This document shows, piece after piece, positions 37,135 to 51,211 of a stretch of DNA of 64,000 nt (position 1 is its first letter; every line of letters starts with the position of its first letter). Source of the DNA: Moringa oleifera (lineage: Eukaryota; Streptophyta; Magnoliopsida; Brassicales; Moringaceae); NCBI GenBank assembly GCA_021397835.1, contig JAJFZO010000344.1:3038001-3102000 (forward strand), given 5' to 3'. The position numbers were made by a program, and so were the translations under genes. The notes beneath the pieces are model-generated. The model saw only the letters and a program-made list of their open reading frames with translations, was not told the origin of the DNA and did not search any database.

Positions 37135-39850
37135 CCTTTTCCTTACACCTGCCAGCCCTTTCCTTGCAAACTATAATAACCTAACTTTAATTTTAGCTCA
37201 TACTTCTTTTTTTTTATTGTTGATTTTTGCAAAAGCTACAATGGGTTGATTGAAATTCAATTTTGTTCTTTGCACTTCTATATTAACTTCAATTATTATT
37301 TGACTATAATTTGACTTTAATTTCAGCTAAACCCTTTGTACCTACTAGCCCCCTCTCTATGCTTGCTAGCTCCTGTAGACTATGGTGATATAACTTTAAT
37401 TTTAGCTCATGCTTTTTCTTTTTTCTTGTTGATTTTGCAAAAGCTACAAAGAGTTGATTGAAGTTTAATTTTGTTCTTTGCACTACTACATTAGCTTCGA
37501 TTATTATTTGACCTTAATTTCAGTTGAAAATGAGTATAACACTGGATTTTAGACTACTGAGCCAGCCACTAAATCACCCCTCGTTAAACCTTAGCAAAAA
37601 ATCACACATGCTCCTGAATGGCTTAATAATTATATTGTTCCATCTGACTATAAGATAGTAAACAAGGAAGGAGATAAAGAAGGTAATAACATCTAATATG
37701 GATTTTTATCTTTTATACATTAAAAGCAAGAGTCAAGTGAGAGTTTATTTTCCTTTGATAGTTTGAGGAGAGTCTCTCAGTCCTCACTAATCATCTTCTT
37801 CACTCAAAAACAAGAATTCTTTTTGTTTTTTGTTTCTTGATTTCAATTTAAAAAGTGACTTTTTTAATTTTGAACTTTTTTCGCATGTATGAATTCATTT
37901 TAGATTCATAATTCTGGGTCTTTCAAGCTTGAAGTTTCTCATTATACAATAAAGTTTTGCAGATGAATCCCTAATAGTCTTATGCATTGTCATTTTCTTT
38001 TCTAGAATAAAGTTGCCCTGATTGTGATACAATACATAATTACAACTTAGCACTGGTGCTAGGTGCTCTGCATGCAACTTTTAGGCATAGTACTGGTGCT
38101 ACACTATCTTATGGGTTCTACATGGTCAGTTTTTCGATTCAGAATAATATTATGTTGTTTTTAGAGACAAAAAGTTAAGTTTTGTGATTTCGCTTGGTTG
38201 GCATTGTTATCAAATTAAAGGTTCCTTTTTGTTGGATGATACAGTAATAATTATAGCATATGTCAAAAGACTTATGAGCATAATTAACATATAACTTTCA
38301 ACTCAACCTGATCTTGGCAACAATCCTAATCGAAGAATAACTCATTCTAATTGAAAAGTCAAAATTTAAAAATCTAATTTTCAAAATCAATTTTACAATT
38401 TCAAACCGAAGTCATGTGGTAGATGAATTTGAATTTGCTACTACATGCAGAAAATGAGATCAAGGAGTAGGCCGTAAGGTTTTGCTGGCTTATTAGGAGA
38501 AGAATAGTATAGAAGATCCAAGATTGGTATCTTTACTTAGATATATCTTGGATGCAGGTGGCTCTTCCAAGTACAGCTTCACCTATGCTTTCTGAAGATT
38601 TAAAAGTCTCATAGGATGATCTTGAGGAAGTACTCGAGAGGCTTGTTAAGGGGACATTAAGCGTAGCTCCTAAAGGCTAGCCTCTAAATACATCATCTAT
38701 TTCTAATGTGACTGAGACAATAGGCTGACTTGGGCTTTTAACTTTGTAATTTCTCATTATTATTTTTTCTTATAATGCACAAACTTATTTCTAATCAATG
38801 AAGTTTACATTTTTTAAAAATTCAAGTCTTCAGAAACATTTAAGATAACAGTTAGAATTATCCTACGGAGTTAAGAGCCGTTAAGAACCATAATGGTCTA
38901 GTGGAGTTATGTCTCACTACCTAGACTCCGATTTGTCCTCTATCGTGGCCTTTTAGATCTATCCCATGGAGGCTTCTAGATTGGATCTCACTCTAGTTAT
39001 AGACTTACACATTACTGGCAGCCTTGTTGTACTTATTGCAGGTATAACGTGTTCCCTCTTTCGGGTGGCCACCCTTAAAGTTTGTTTGTAGTTGCTGGGC
39101 TGCGAGTCGATTAATCAAAACTGCGCTTTTCTGAGCTACGACTATGAAGTGCAAACAAAAGCAATATTGTTTCTGTCAATAAATGATATTAAGTCTATGG
39201 TGGTATTTTGCTTTTTGATTTACTCTTTTGGTGCTTGTTCGCCTAGGTGTTCCACATGGCAACTACTGGTTAGGGTTATCATAAGGGCACAGGAAATGAA
39301 GTTGCTCGTCATAATCTGCTATTACATGATATACCATCTGAAAGCCACTAAATCAACACCTGTTCTTTTCCTCTTTATCTGGCGCACAAAAAAAGCTTTT
39401 TTCTCTCTCTTTTTTGTCAATTTTGTCATTATTTTCTTAGTAAATTCATGCATATTATTCCATTTTGGCATAAAAAATTTCTTTTTAGCCGTTTATCTTC
39501 ACAATATGCAAATGGTTATCGTCTGTTTTTTTTTTCATGTTTTGGGACTTTCTCTTTGAATCATTTGCTATAATTATGCATGACTTTATGTTGAATGGTG
39601 TTTGTTGTTTGTTTGACATGATGATTGTAACTTAGTTTGAAGCCTTTTATGTGCACTTCTAAGCCTTTTATATGTACGTTCAAGCATTTTATGTCTTGTA
39701 AGCCTTTTCTCTCTTGTTGAAATCAATTGAGTTAATAATTTGTTGAAATGGACAAATGGGTAAAAGATAGTCATGAAATAGGGCCCATATTATTTGTAAG
39801 GTTGGTAACATTTCAATATAGTTTTCATTACTGTAAACTGGTCTTCCTTA
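37135..39850 (+). repeat. Long direct repeat, copy 1
   Basis: This 2.7-kb stretch matches 41500-44131 in the same orientation, with many substitutions and small indels: for example a roughly 130-base block at 43080-43230 is missing here. Shared landmarks include CATGCAACTTTTAG (near 38070 and 42300), the GAAGTACTCGAGAGGCT-like line near 38625 and GGGCCCATATTAT near 39780. Near its start an internal direct repeat of about 210 bases (37165 and 37376) occurs. Near its end are several AAGCCTTTTATGT motifs. No intact coding sequence. Confidence 0.8.
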
Positions 39851-40159
39851 AGTGAGAATTTTAGGGAAAATTCATAATTTCATAGTAGCATATACAAACA
39901 ATATTTACAAGAAAGTTAGGCAAGGGCTATAAAGTGGATATTTTGGGGGTATGGTAAATTTTGAATGAGATTAAAGAAATCCATGTGGACCGTGAGCAGA
40001 TATCATTAATTTATATGTATGTTCAAGTCTTTTATGTCTTTTAAGTTTTTTCTGTGTGTTTTAAAGCCTCTTTTGTGTTCTTTTGAGCCATACTTTTTGA
40101 CTTTTTCTATTATGTGCTTTTTGCATATGGGTGTTATGCAACCACTGGATCACATTTAA

Positions 40160-41310
40160 TTGCTCAACAATTGCCAGTTGGATAATAGAGTCAAGAAAAT
40201 AATGCAGAACACAAGTCTATACCAGTTTGTTTCTAACATATCTTCTTTACAATTAGATTTAGAACTATTAACTTTTCTTTGTGACTTGTATGATAAAGAT
40301 AATTCTTCTTTTCATGTAGGAGAATCTAGATTATACTTAAGATTACAGAATATTTTTTTATTTGACTGGACTTCCCATTAATGAGGAAGCAATAATTTCA
40401 TATAATAAAGGATTAACAGACGTATGTAATAATTTACTAGGTATTACTCCATTCGGTACCAATGGAGATTTTAAGTTGACTAAACTAAAAGCATTTGCGA
40501 CAGTACTGGATGATTGCCTTAACATTGATAGATATGTCAAGGATTATTTTTTATTTATGTTAGGTTGTGTTATAGTATCCAAATTGCAAAACTTGAGGTA
40601 CCCGCTATGTATATTAGACTGTTTAAAATTATATGAAGAATTGATAGATTTGCATGAGGATCAGCTATGTTGGCTAATCTCCATGTAGCTTTAGGAAAGT
40701 AAAGGATGGTGTCAAAAACATTCTCTGCACCAACTTAATACTTCAGGTATTATATCAATATTTCACTTTTTTTTTATTTATGACTTTTTATATATTGACT
40801 TTTTTAAAGAATCATAATATCTTTTTTGATACACATTTTTACTTTGGCATGTCTTCTCAAGTTTATTAATCATTTCTCCTTGCATAAGGATAAGGAATTT
40901 CCACGATCTTTCCTTCTCGTAAAAGGTCCTAAATAATTGCAAAAAGATAGTGGGACACTATGAGCAAAATAAATGTACTGGCAGCCAAATAACTAGAGGA
41001 TGAACAAGTTTGAATTTTCTTTCATATATTACAATCTTTATATGTGTTTGAATATGTATTAAGGGCCAGAAGACCATTTTAAACCATCAATCAGTTGAGA
41101 ATGCTATTTGAAAAACTTCTTTTATTAATTATCTCAGTGGAAATTTCATAGCACCCATATGCCTATGTTGAGGATATACCTGATGAAATGGTTGGCCAAT
41201 TAAGATTGCGCTCGCTCAAGTATATTTAATTTGCCGAAACCAAGTATGGCACTACGACTATCACTTGTGTGTATATCAATTGAGTTATTTTCTTGAGAAT
41301 ACTATAAAAG
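40160..41310 (+). pseudogene. Broken plant-mobile-domain (PMD-like) transposon protein
   Basis: Two adjacent plus-strand frames (40160-40381 and 40362-40688) form one continuous protein if a frameshift at the T run near 40350 is allowed. They read FHVGESRLYLRLQNIFLF, then TGLPINEEAIISYN, then KAFATVLDDCLNIDRYVKDY. After ANLHVALGK at 40682 a further stop or frameshift follows, and traces continue to PYAYVEDIPDEMVGQLRLRS near 41155-41215. The FH.GE..L.L.D...L.GLPI layout is that of the plant mobile domain found in transposons and MAIN-like proteins. The protein is not functional. It lies between the two copies of the long direct repeat. Confidence 0.65.
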
Positions 41311-41499
41311 AAAGGCCAATCAAATTGAAAACCAAGATAAGTAAAGGAGAACAAAAAGAGTGGGCTGCATATTATATAGCTTACATAATTGATTGTAGTA
41401 CTATTTGAGGTGTTTTGCTCCTTACCCTGCCTGTTAGCCCCCTTTCCCAACTAGTTAACCCCTTTTTTTATGCATGCTGACCCTTTTCCTTCACTTACC

Positions 41500-44131
41500 A
41501 ACCTTCTTCCTATGCTTACCAGCCTCCTTCTTACACCTACCAGCCCTTCCTTGTAAAATATGAAGAGTTTATTGGAGTTCAATTTTGTTCTTTATACTTT
41601 TACATTAGCTTTGATTATTATTTGACTACAATTTGATTTTAATTTTAGCTAAAATGTGCATGAGATTGGATTTTAGACTACTGAGCCACCTATTGAACCC
41701 CCTGCACTTGCTAGCCCTCTCCCTACGTTTGCTGCCCCCACCATCCTAAAACAGACTATGATAATCTAACTTTTATTTTAACTAACGCTTTTTTTTTTTC
41801 ATGTTGATTTTGCTAAAGTTACGAAGAGTTAATTGAAGTTCAATTTTGTTCTTTGTACTTTTACATTAGCTTCTATTATTATTTGATTGTAATTTGACTT
41901 TAATTTTAGATAAAAATGTGCATGATGCTAGATTTTAGACTATTAGGACATCTACTGAACTATTTCTCATTAAATATCTATAAAAAATGACACGTGCTTC
42001 TAAATGGTTTTATATCTATGTTATTTCATATGAATGCAAGACAGTAAACAGAGAAAGAGATAGAGAAGGTAATAACATCTAATATGAATTTTTACCTTCA
42101 TACATGAAAAGCAAGAGTCAAAAGTGAGTCTATTTTCCTTGGGTAGTTTGAGGAAAATGCCTCAGCCCTAACTCGTTAACTTCATACTAAAGTCCCCAAT
42201 AGTAGTCTTATGCATTATGTTTTTCCTTTCTAGAATAAAGTTGCCTTGACTATGATACAGTACATAATTACAACTTAGTACTGATGCTAAGTGCTCTGCA
42301 TGCAACTTTTAGACATAGTACTAGTGCTATATTATCTTGTTAGTTCTATATGGTGAGCTCTTCGACTCAGAAAAATATCATGTTGTATCTAAGAACGAAA
42401 AGTTAAGTTTTGTGATTTCACTTGGGTGGGATGTTATTAAATTAAAGGTCCCTTTTCGTTGGATGATACAACAATAATTACAACATATGTCAGAAAACGT
42501 ATAAGTAGAATTAACATATAATTTTCAACTCGACCTGATCTTGATAGTAATCTTAATCAAAGGCAACTCTTTCTAATTGAAGAGTCAAACTTTAAAAATT
42601 CAATTTTCAAAATCAACTTTGAAATTTTGAATCCAATCTCATGTGGTAAATGAATTTCGATTAACTACTGCATACAAAAACAAGGTTGGGGAGCAAGCCT
42701 CAAGGCTCTACTAGCCTATTAGGAGAAAAACAGTTCAAGAGATCTAAGACCAGTACCCCCACTTGGATCTATCTCAGGTGCAGTTGGCTCCTCCAACTAC
42801 AACTTCACTGGTGTTTTCTAAAGATTTGAAAGTCTTGTGGGATGATTTTGAGGAAGTACCTGAGAGGCTCACTAAGGGGACATCGCGTGTAGCTCCTAAA
42901 AGCTAGCCTCCAACTGCATCATTTATTCTCGATGTGACTAAGATAATAGCCCGACCTAGGCCTTTAACTTTGTAACTTCTCTTTGTTTTTTTTTTCTTAT
43001 GATGCATAAACTTATTTTCAATCAATAAAGTTTACATTTTCTAGAAATTCAGGTCTTAGAAACACTTAAGATAATGGTCACTGCCTTAGGAACCTTGAAA
43101 AGTGCTTTGAATTATTTTTCAATGGACAATGCCTGATAAGACTGAATAGTACCTAAGATAAACTTAATCCCCAATTTATGAAAGCCATTAACCTACAATA
43201 TCTTCACAACAGTCATAACTGTCCTATGGAGTTGAGGGCCATTAAGATCCACAACGGTCAAGTGGAGTCATGTTCCACAACCTGGACTTTGATTTGTCTT
43301 TTGTCGTGTCCTTTTAGATCTGCCCCATGGAGGCCTTTGGCTCAGATCTCGTTTTAGCTACAAACTTGTCAATTTCTCGGATTGCATATTACTGGTGGCC
43401 TTGTTGTACTCGTTATAGGTATAACACACACCCCTTTTTTAGGTGGTTATTTTTTAGGTTTGTTTATAACGACGAGGCTACGAGGTTGATTAATCAAAAC
43501 TGCATTTTTTTGAGCTGTGATTTTGGAGTGCAAACAAAAGCAAAATCGTTTCAATCAATAAGGGATTTAAAGTTATATGATGGCGTTTTGCTTTTTGATT
43601 TACTCTTTTTGTGCTTGTTGTTCTAGGTGCTCCATGTGGCGGCTATTGGTTGAGGGTGCCAGACGAGCATGAGCAATGAAGCTGCCCACTATCAATCCAC
43701 TATTACACGACGTAAAACTGAACAAAAAGCCACTTAACCAACGCCTGTTCTTTTCTTCTTTATCCAGTGCAGGCAAAAAGCTTTTCCTTATCTACTTTTG
43801 TCATTTTTTCTCATTATTTTCTCAGTAAATCTGCACATATTTATCTTTGTATCAATGAAGTCTAGAATATGCGAAATGGTGTTTGTTGTCCGATTGACGT
43901 GGTTATTGAAACTTGGTTTAAAGCCTTTTTTGTGCATTTCTAAGCCTTTTATATATATGTTCAAGCCTTTTATGTCTTCTAAGCCTTTTCTCTCTTATTG
44001 AAATCAACTGGGTTAATAATTTGCTGAAATGGTTAAATGGGTAAAAGATAGTTGTGTCAATAGGGCCCATATTATCTGTAAGGTTGGTAACATTTCAATA
44101 TGATTTTCATTACTATAAACTAGTCCTCTTT
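41500..44131 (+). repeat. Long direct repeat, copy 2
   Basis: Second copy of the 37135-39850 sequence, offset by about 4.1-4.4 kb. It ends with the same GGGCCCATATTAT, then GGTTGGTAACATTTCAATAT and TAAACT.GTC landmarks. It is preceded by a pyrimidine-rich degenerate short repeat (CTTACCAGCCTCCTTC-like, 41420-41555). Both copies carry unrelated substitutions, so the duplication is not recent. Confidence 0.8.
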
Positions 44132-45235
44132 TCATATAACAGAATTTAGATTTAAAAATATATAAAATATAAATTAAAGGAAAAATTATTTGTAAAAATC
44201 ATATGTACAATATGTATATATATAAAATCATAAATTATAACGAAAATTACAAATAAAAATCTCATAGTGAGAATCCAATAAATAAAAACATAAATCTCAA
44301 ATAAATGTAATTTTTTTATATCTTAATCTAAAATCGTGAGCAAATGCATATCGTTTTAAATTAAGATTAACTACTTGAATCCAAATTCAAACAACCTATA
44401 TTATTATCATTGTTTAAAATGTAACATTTATGAACTTATCCTTTAAATAACTTGAAAATCATATTCTAAAAAAAAAAATTAATCACATCATACATTGAAA
44501 AAGTATGATCAAAATTATAAATTTTAATTTTAATTAAGTATCTGTAAAATTCATTAAAAGTGAAATAGTTGTTTTTATTAATAATATGGATAATGAGTAT
44601 TATTTTTTTATATTATTATCATTTTAAATATAAAAGAAATCACGAACTTTGCCTAGATTTCATTTTAAATGTTAAAGTTTTAATTGATTTAATTTTACAT
44701 ATAAAGCTTTAGTTTGATTCAATTTAATTTAATTTAAACCTTACTGAAGATTTAAAAATTGAGATACTCAATTTAAAATTTTTGGTGTACAAAAAATACT
44801 GAAGCTATTATTATAAAAAATTAAAACTTTTTAGGTGTCAAAATATATATTTTTTAATTTAATACTATTAAAAATTGAAATTTTCATAAAAATAACTATA
44901 AAAATTATTTAAATTTAAAATAAAATATAAAATTTATTTGATTCATTTTCAAAAATTATAATAACAAAATACTATTAAATTTTAATAATCAATTGAATTG
45001 AAGTTAAAAATAAGCCAAAATTAAAACTTTTGAATGTAAAATTGAATCCATTGAACCGTTCATGCATAGATTAAAATTCAAATGAAGTTAAAAGTTTTTA
45101 TTTATTTTTAAATGGAAAAGAGATAAGAACAATCTAGATGATTTTATGACAGTTTTCTTGGCGGCCGGTCCTGCTTTCTGACAAGTGTTGCCTTTGTGTA
45201 GTAAATATGTTGGTTACTGCCTTTTTTGAAGAGCG
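44132..45235. other. AT-rich spacer
   Basis: Very AT-rich, no supported gene or RNA. From about 45150 the composition shifts toward the promoter of the kinase gene. Confidence 0.6.
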
Positions 45236-45361
45236 TTGACATAGTTGACACAAACTAACACACGGAGTTGACTGGACTGTTTGATTTGTTTCATTTTTTA
45301 ATGATTAAATAGTAATATAATAATAATAATAATAAATAGTTTGACAATTGACATCTTGACT
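45236..45361. promoter_or_regulatory. Cluster of TTGAC cores (WRKY W-box type)
   Basis: Six plus-strand TTGAC cores fall within 126 bases: 45236, 45245, 45268 (TTGACT), 45341, 45348 and 45356 (TTGACT). They are 265-390 bases before the kinase start codon. Full W-boxes are TTGAC(C/T), and two of the six qualify. WRKY binding is an inference supported by the defence-type kinase downstream. Confidence 0.45.
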
Positions 45362-45624
45362 TTTGGAACGAGTAAATGTGAATACATTGATGAACCTCTT
45401 ATGCGAGTCACCTGCTACTAAAAGCCATTAATGTCCACAGTGATTATTAAAGCAAAGTCAATGAAAAAAACCCCTTTAATGGACGCCAATTGAAAATTTA
45501 AGCCCCACCTACTGTTTTATCTCACATACTTTCTGGTTTGCAGTCTCCGCCGCGCGGTCAAGTGAAAGAGGAGGCAGCTGGGCCTAGACTTTTGTGATTG
45601 GCGCCTGGCAGTTGTCCGTACTTA

Positions 45625-47545
<1,921 letters not shown>

Positions 47546-50224
47546 AGGAGGCCTGTAACTTGTAAAGGATGGTTTGTTCTGTTAGTCTGAAGCGTCAACT
47601 CTGTGTTGGTATGATTATACCATATTCATTTGATCTGTTAAATGGAAATTTTTGTGCCCGAGTTGTGGGCATGGTGGAAACAATAGTCCATGGCCTTTGC
47701 TAGCTTGACCCAGTGGCTGGGGTTCCAATTGATCTTACTGTATGAATGATTTAATACTAATATCCTATAAAATAAATTGTTTGGACCCAATAAATATTTT
47801 GAGTGAGAATTTTTCAAGACGATCTAATAAGCAACTTTCCCTTTTTTTTTTCCCCCTTTTTGCATTGATCTGTTGTTGCTATAAAGCACGCAATTAATTG
47901 ATGAAATCATAAAATGCATCTATCTTGTTTAGAAGCTAAACTAGGACCTACATAAAACCAAGAAACCAGCTTTAACTCATCGTTACTCTTACTTAGGAAT
48001 ATATAGAATTACCAATTTTACATTAATATTTTTTGTTATCAGTGTAAAATTGAGATTAAATAATGTTTACCATGATTTCATATTTGACCAAGAGATGAAA
48101 TTGGAATAATTTTAACTTGTTCCATATTTATTTTTTTGAATTATTATCATCATCCAATTAATTATAATGCAATTTTAAATCAGAAACGACAATAAATCAC
48201 ATGTGGATCAACAAAAAATAAAATATATGTGAATTAATCCAAAAAATTTTATGCGACTTTATTTAACAAATAATCTTATGTTTTATTTTTAAATAAAATA
48301 ATATAAACAAAAAGTAAGTCTTAATATTCATAAAATAAATGATAGTAAAATAAAAAAAAAATTGATAAATTATGAACTTTAAACTTTTAGAATATATGAT
48401 AACTAATAAATTTAATATGTTTACATGAAATCAATAAAAAGGAATACATATTTGTATTCAATTGTAAGATACAATTTAACATATAAAGTAAATAATATTA
48501 ATAAATTTTTAGAATTATATAAATATTTTTTTAAAAGAGAATTGATGAATTACTTGAAGTTAAATTCATTTTTATAAGATAAACTACCTAAAAAAAATAT
48601 CATATATGTGTAAATAAAAACAAAATTAAGGATTATAGTTTAGAATTTTGGACCGTGTCTTGTTATCTTGATATGGTTGTTGACTAAAATTTGATAATTT
48701 TTCAAAAAAATTAAGTTTATAATATGAGATGCATATATTGTATTAATATAGTATTTATGGATGAAGTTTTTTTTATTAATATGTCATATTATTATTTTTT
48801 GACTAATAACTTTTTATATTAATAAAATTTATTACATAAAATCCGATTTTATATCTACATGAACTTGATCCACAGTATAGCTCATTTAGCTTTATTTAAT
48901 AACGTCTAATAGATTAACCCATAAGGTCACTCAATTCAGATTTAAAAGACTCATTTATTAAAAAATAAACTTAATTCAACTTAATTATGAGACGAATTAG
49001 TTTAAAATCCACAGAATCAATTACAAAGGAATCGAGCCACAACCACGGTTCACTTGTTGATCTTGAATTTAAAACTTGTAGTAGATTATATTATATTATT
49101 TTTATTATTATTTTAAAATTATTTAAAATTATATAAATAAATTAAAAATTAGTTAAAATTTTTAATTAATTATAATATTTTTATTATTATAAAATATAAA
49201 ATTTTATTTTAAATTAAAATAAAAATTTTATAAAATCTTTATATTTATTTTATATTACTAATTAAATTTTTATATTTAAAAAGTGATAAATCAAATTTAA
49301 ATTTATTAATTTAATTTAAATTAAATCTTGTATTTAAATTAAAAATATTATATAATAAATTTTGATTTGAAATTTTTTATAAATATAAAAAGATATTCAA
49401 ACTTTCTTTAAAAAATATTTCATAGTTTTTTGAGTATTAAATATATATTTTTTTAAATTTATAATCTATAAAAAATTTTAAACTGAAATTTTTATTTTAT
49501 AAAATTTTTAATTTAAATATTTTTAATTTTTTAGTTTTTAAATAAAATTTAACTTAAATTAAATTATTAAATAAAATTTTATGATATTTTATTTTTTAAA
49601 TTAATATAACTAAATTTTAAAATAAAAAAATTAACAAAAATAAATATTCATAAATTAATTATTCAAACTAGAAACATCTGGCACATGATCAACTACGACC
49701 CCACAACTAGGACCGATCACAAATCTAGACTTAGTCAGACCGAAGCTCATCTCCTTCCTCACTTTCAGATCACTCTCAGCCTAGGTTTTGATCCTCATAG
49801 ACGCCAATTTCTATCAACATCAACTATATAATACAATGAAAACAGGTAATAAATATAATTTTTTATTATTTTTATTTCATAATTAATTTTGAATATATAT
49901 CAATATTATTATTTTTTAATCTCATTTCGTATGATAAAAAACTCACAACAACATTAATATAATTTGAATTTAATTTAATCTTTAATTATTAATTATTTTT
50001 TATCATGTGCCTAACCGACCTAAATAAGCATAACAGATTTAAACAATAGTTTCTTTCACATAAAAGAAACTCTGTTTCCCATATTTGTTTTTTTCCTCAT
50101 CAAGCAAATGAATTGGATCTCATGTTATTTCTAAAATAATTTAAAAGAATATAAATAAGGAGAATTTTTATATTTAGCACTCCGCATATACGATTTTATA
50201 AAAATAATCAATATTTTGAATTTA
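47546..50224. other. Kinase 3' flank and very AT-rich spacer
   Basis: 47546-47770 is likely 3'UTR. 47900-49640 is extremely AT-rich. A GC-richer block at about 49665-49800 is out of character with the surroundings and may be a transposon fragment, but I recognise nothing in it. Confidence 0.5.
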
Positions 50225-50725
50225 TGTTTTAAACGCATAAAATTTTCGCAGTATTAAGATATATTATTTTTTAAATACATACCTGTTAGTTTCTTGATCT
50301 ATCCGAACACTTTTCGCTTTTGGAGAATAATGTGTTATCAAAAACACGAGCTTGGTTGTGTAAATCTTAGTTATAACGTGAAGAGAATTAGCCAAAATCA
50401 ATTGATTTTGCTTTTGATTCTTTTTTTAGCTTCTGTGTAGGTAGATCTTGGATACAAACATTAAGAAAAAATTTGAGGAAAGAGATTGGATAAAGAGGGA
50501 GAAAGCTCGATGAGAGAAAAAATTCAATGAAAGAGAATACTAATACTATGTACTGTTTTTTTTAAAATTTATTTATTTATTAAAAATATTATTGTTTTTA
50601 GCATGAATATTTTAGTCCTCACAATACATTTAAGTGCTAAAAAAATAAAAATTAAAAAAATAATTTATTTTACAAAATAAATAACAAGAAGCATCATTTT
50701 TGTCAATTTCCTCTATAAATAATTT
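50225..50725 (-). mobile_element. MULE end fragment, inverted copy
   Basis: The reverse complement of this stretch matches 60134-60610 almost throughout: GA.AAATTGACAAAAATGA at the outer end, the CTCTCTCATTGAA block, GATCTACCTACACAGAAGCTA, CAAAATCAAT, then one copy of the 162-base unit (ACACGAGCTTG and ACCTGTTAG in this strand). It therefore carries the outer end and the first repeat unit of the same MULE family. No transposase or tandem array is present, and its other end is not recognised. Confidence 0.75.
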
Positions 50726-51080
50726 TCATGTTTGCTATTGAAGGATAACTGTAGGTCTCTGACAGTCATGTACAGAGCGCAAGCAAAAACTTGTTCCTGA
50801 ATTTCAAGTCAACTCGACTCTTTGAGACTTTGACTCTGCAAAGCAATTTGGTGCTGCTGGTCACCAAACTCAGACGCAAATACAAAGCAATAGAGAAATT
50901 AACTCTCTCTCTTCTCTCTCTCTGTGGCTATATTATACATGTTTATATTGATAAGGGTAATATCAGATCATGTATGTATTGAACAGTTGAACTATGTGTT
51001 TATTGAACCCAAGCACCAGAACCAGTAGTACCCATCAAGAGATCAAGCAGATTCTTGCAGCTTTGAAATCGTAGGGAGAA

Positions 51081-51180
51081 ATGAGGCCCAACTGGGAGCT
51101 CAAGGACTGCTGCAACCATGAACAAGTGGTGTTTCTCATAACTGTCTCCATCTGCACCGTTGTTATACTTGCAGTACGTT

Positions 51181-51211
<31 letters not shown>

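Noticed and set aside
39092..39559. 155-residue plus-strand frame
   Set aside because: It lies in copy 1 of the 2.7-kb repeat. The frame is not kept in copy 2 (43327-43626 is shorter and different), and the product is Phe/Leu/Tyr-rich low-complexity.
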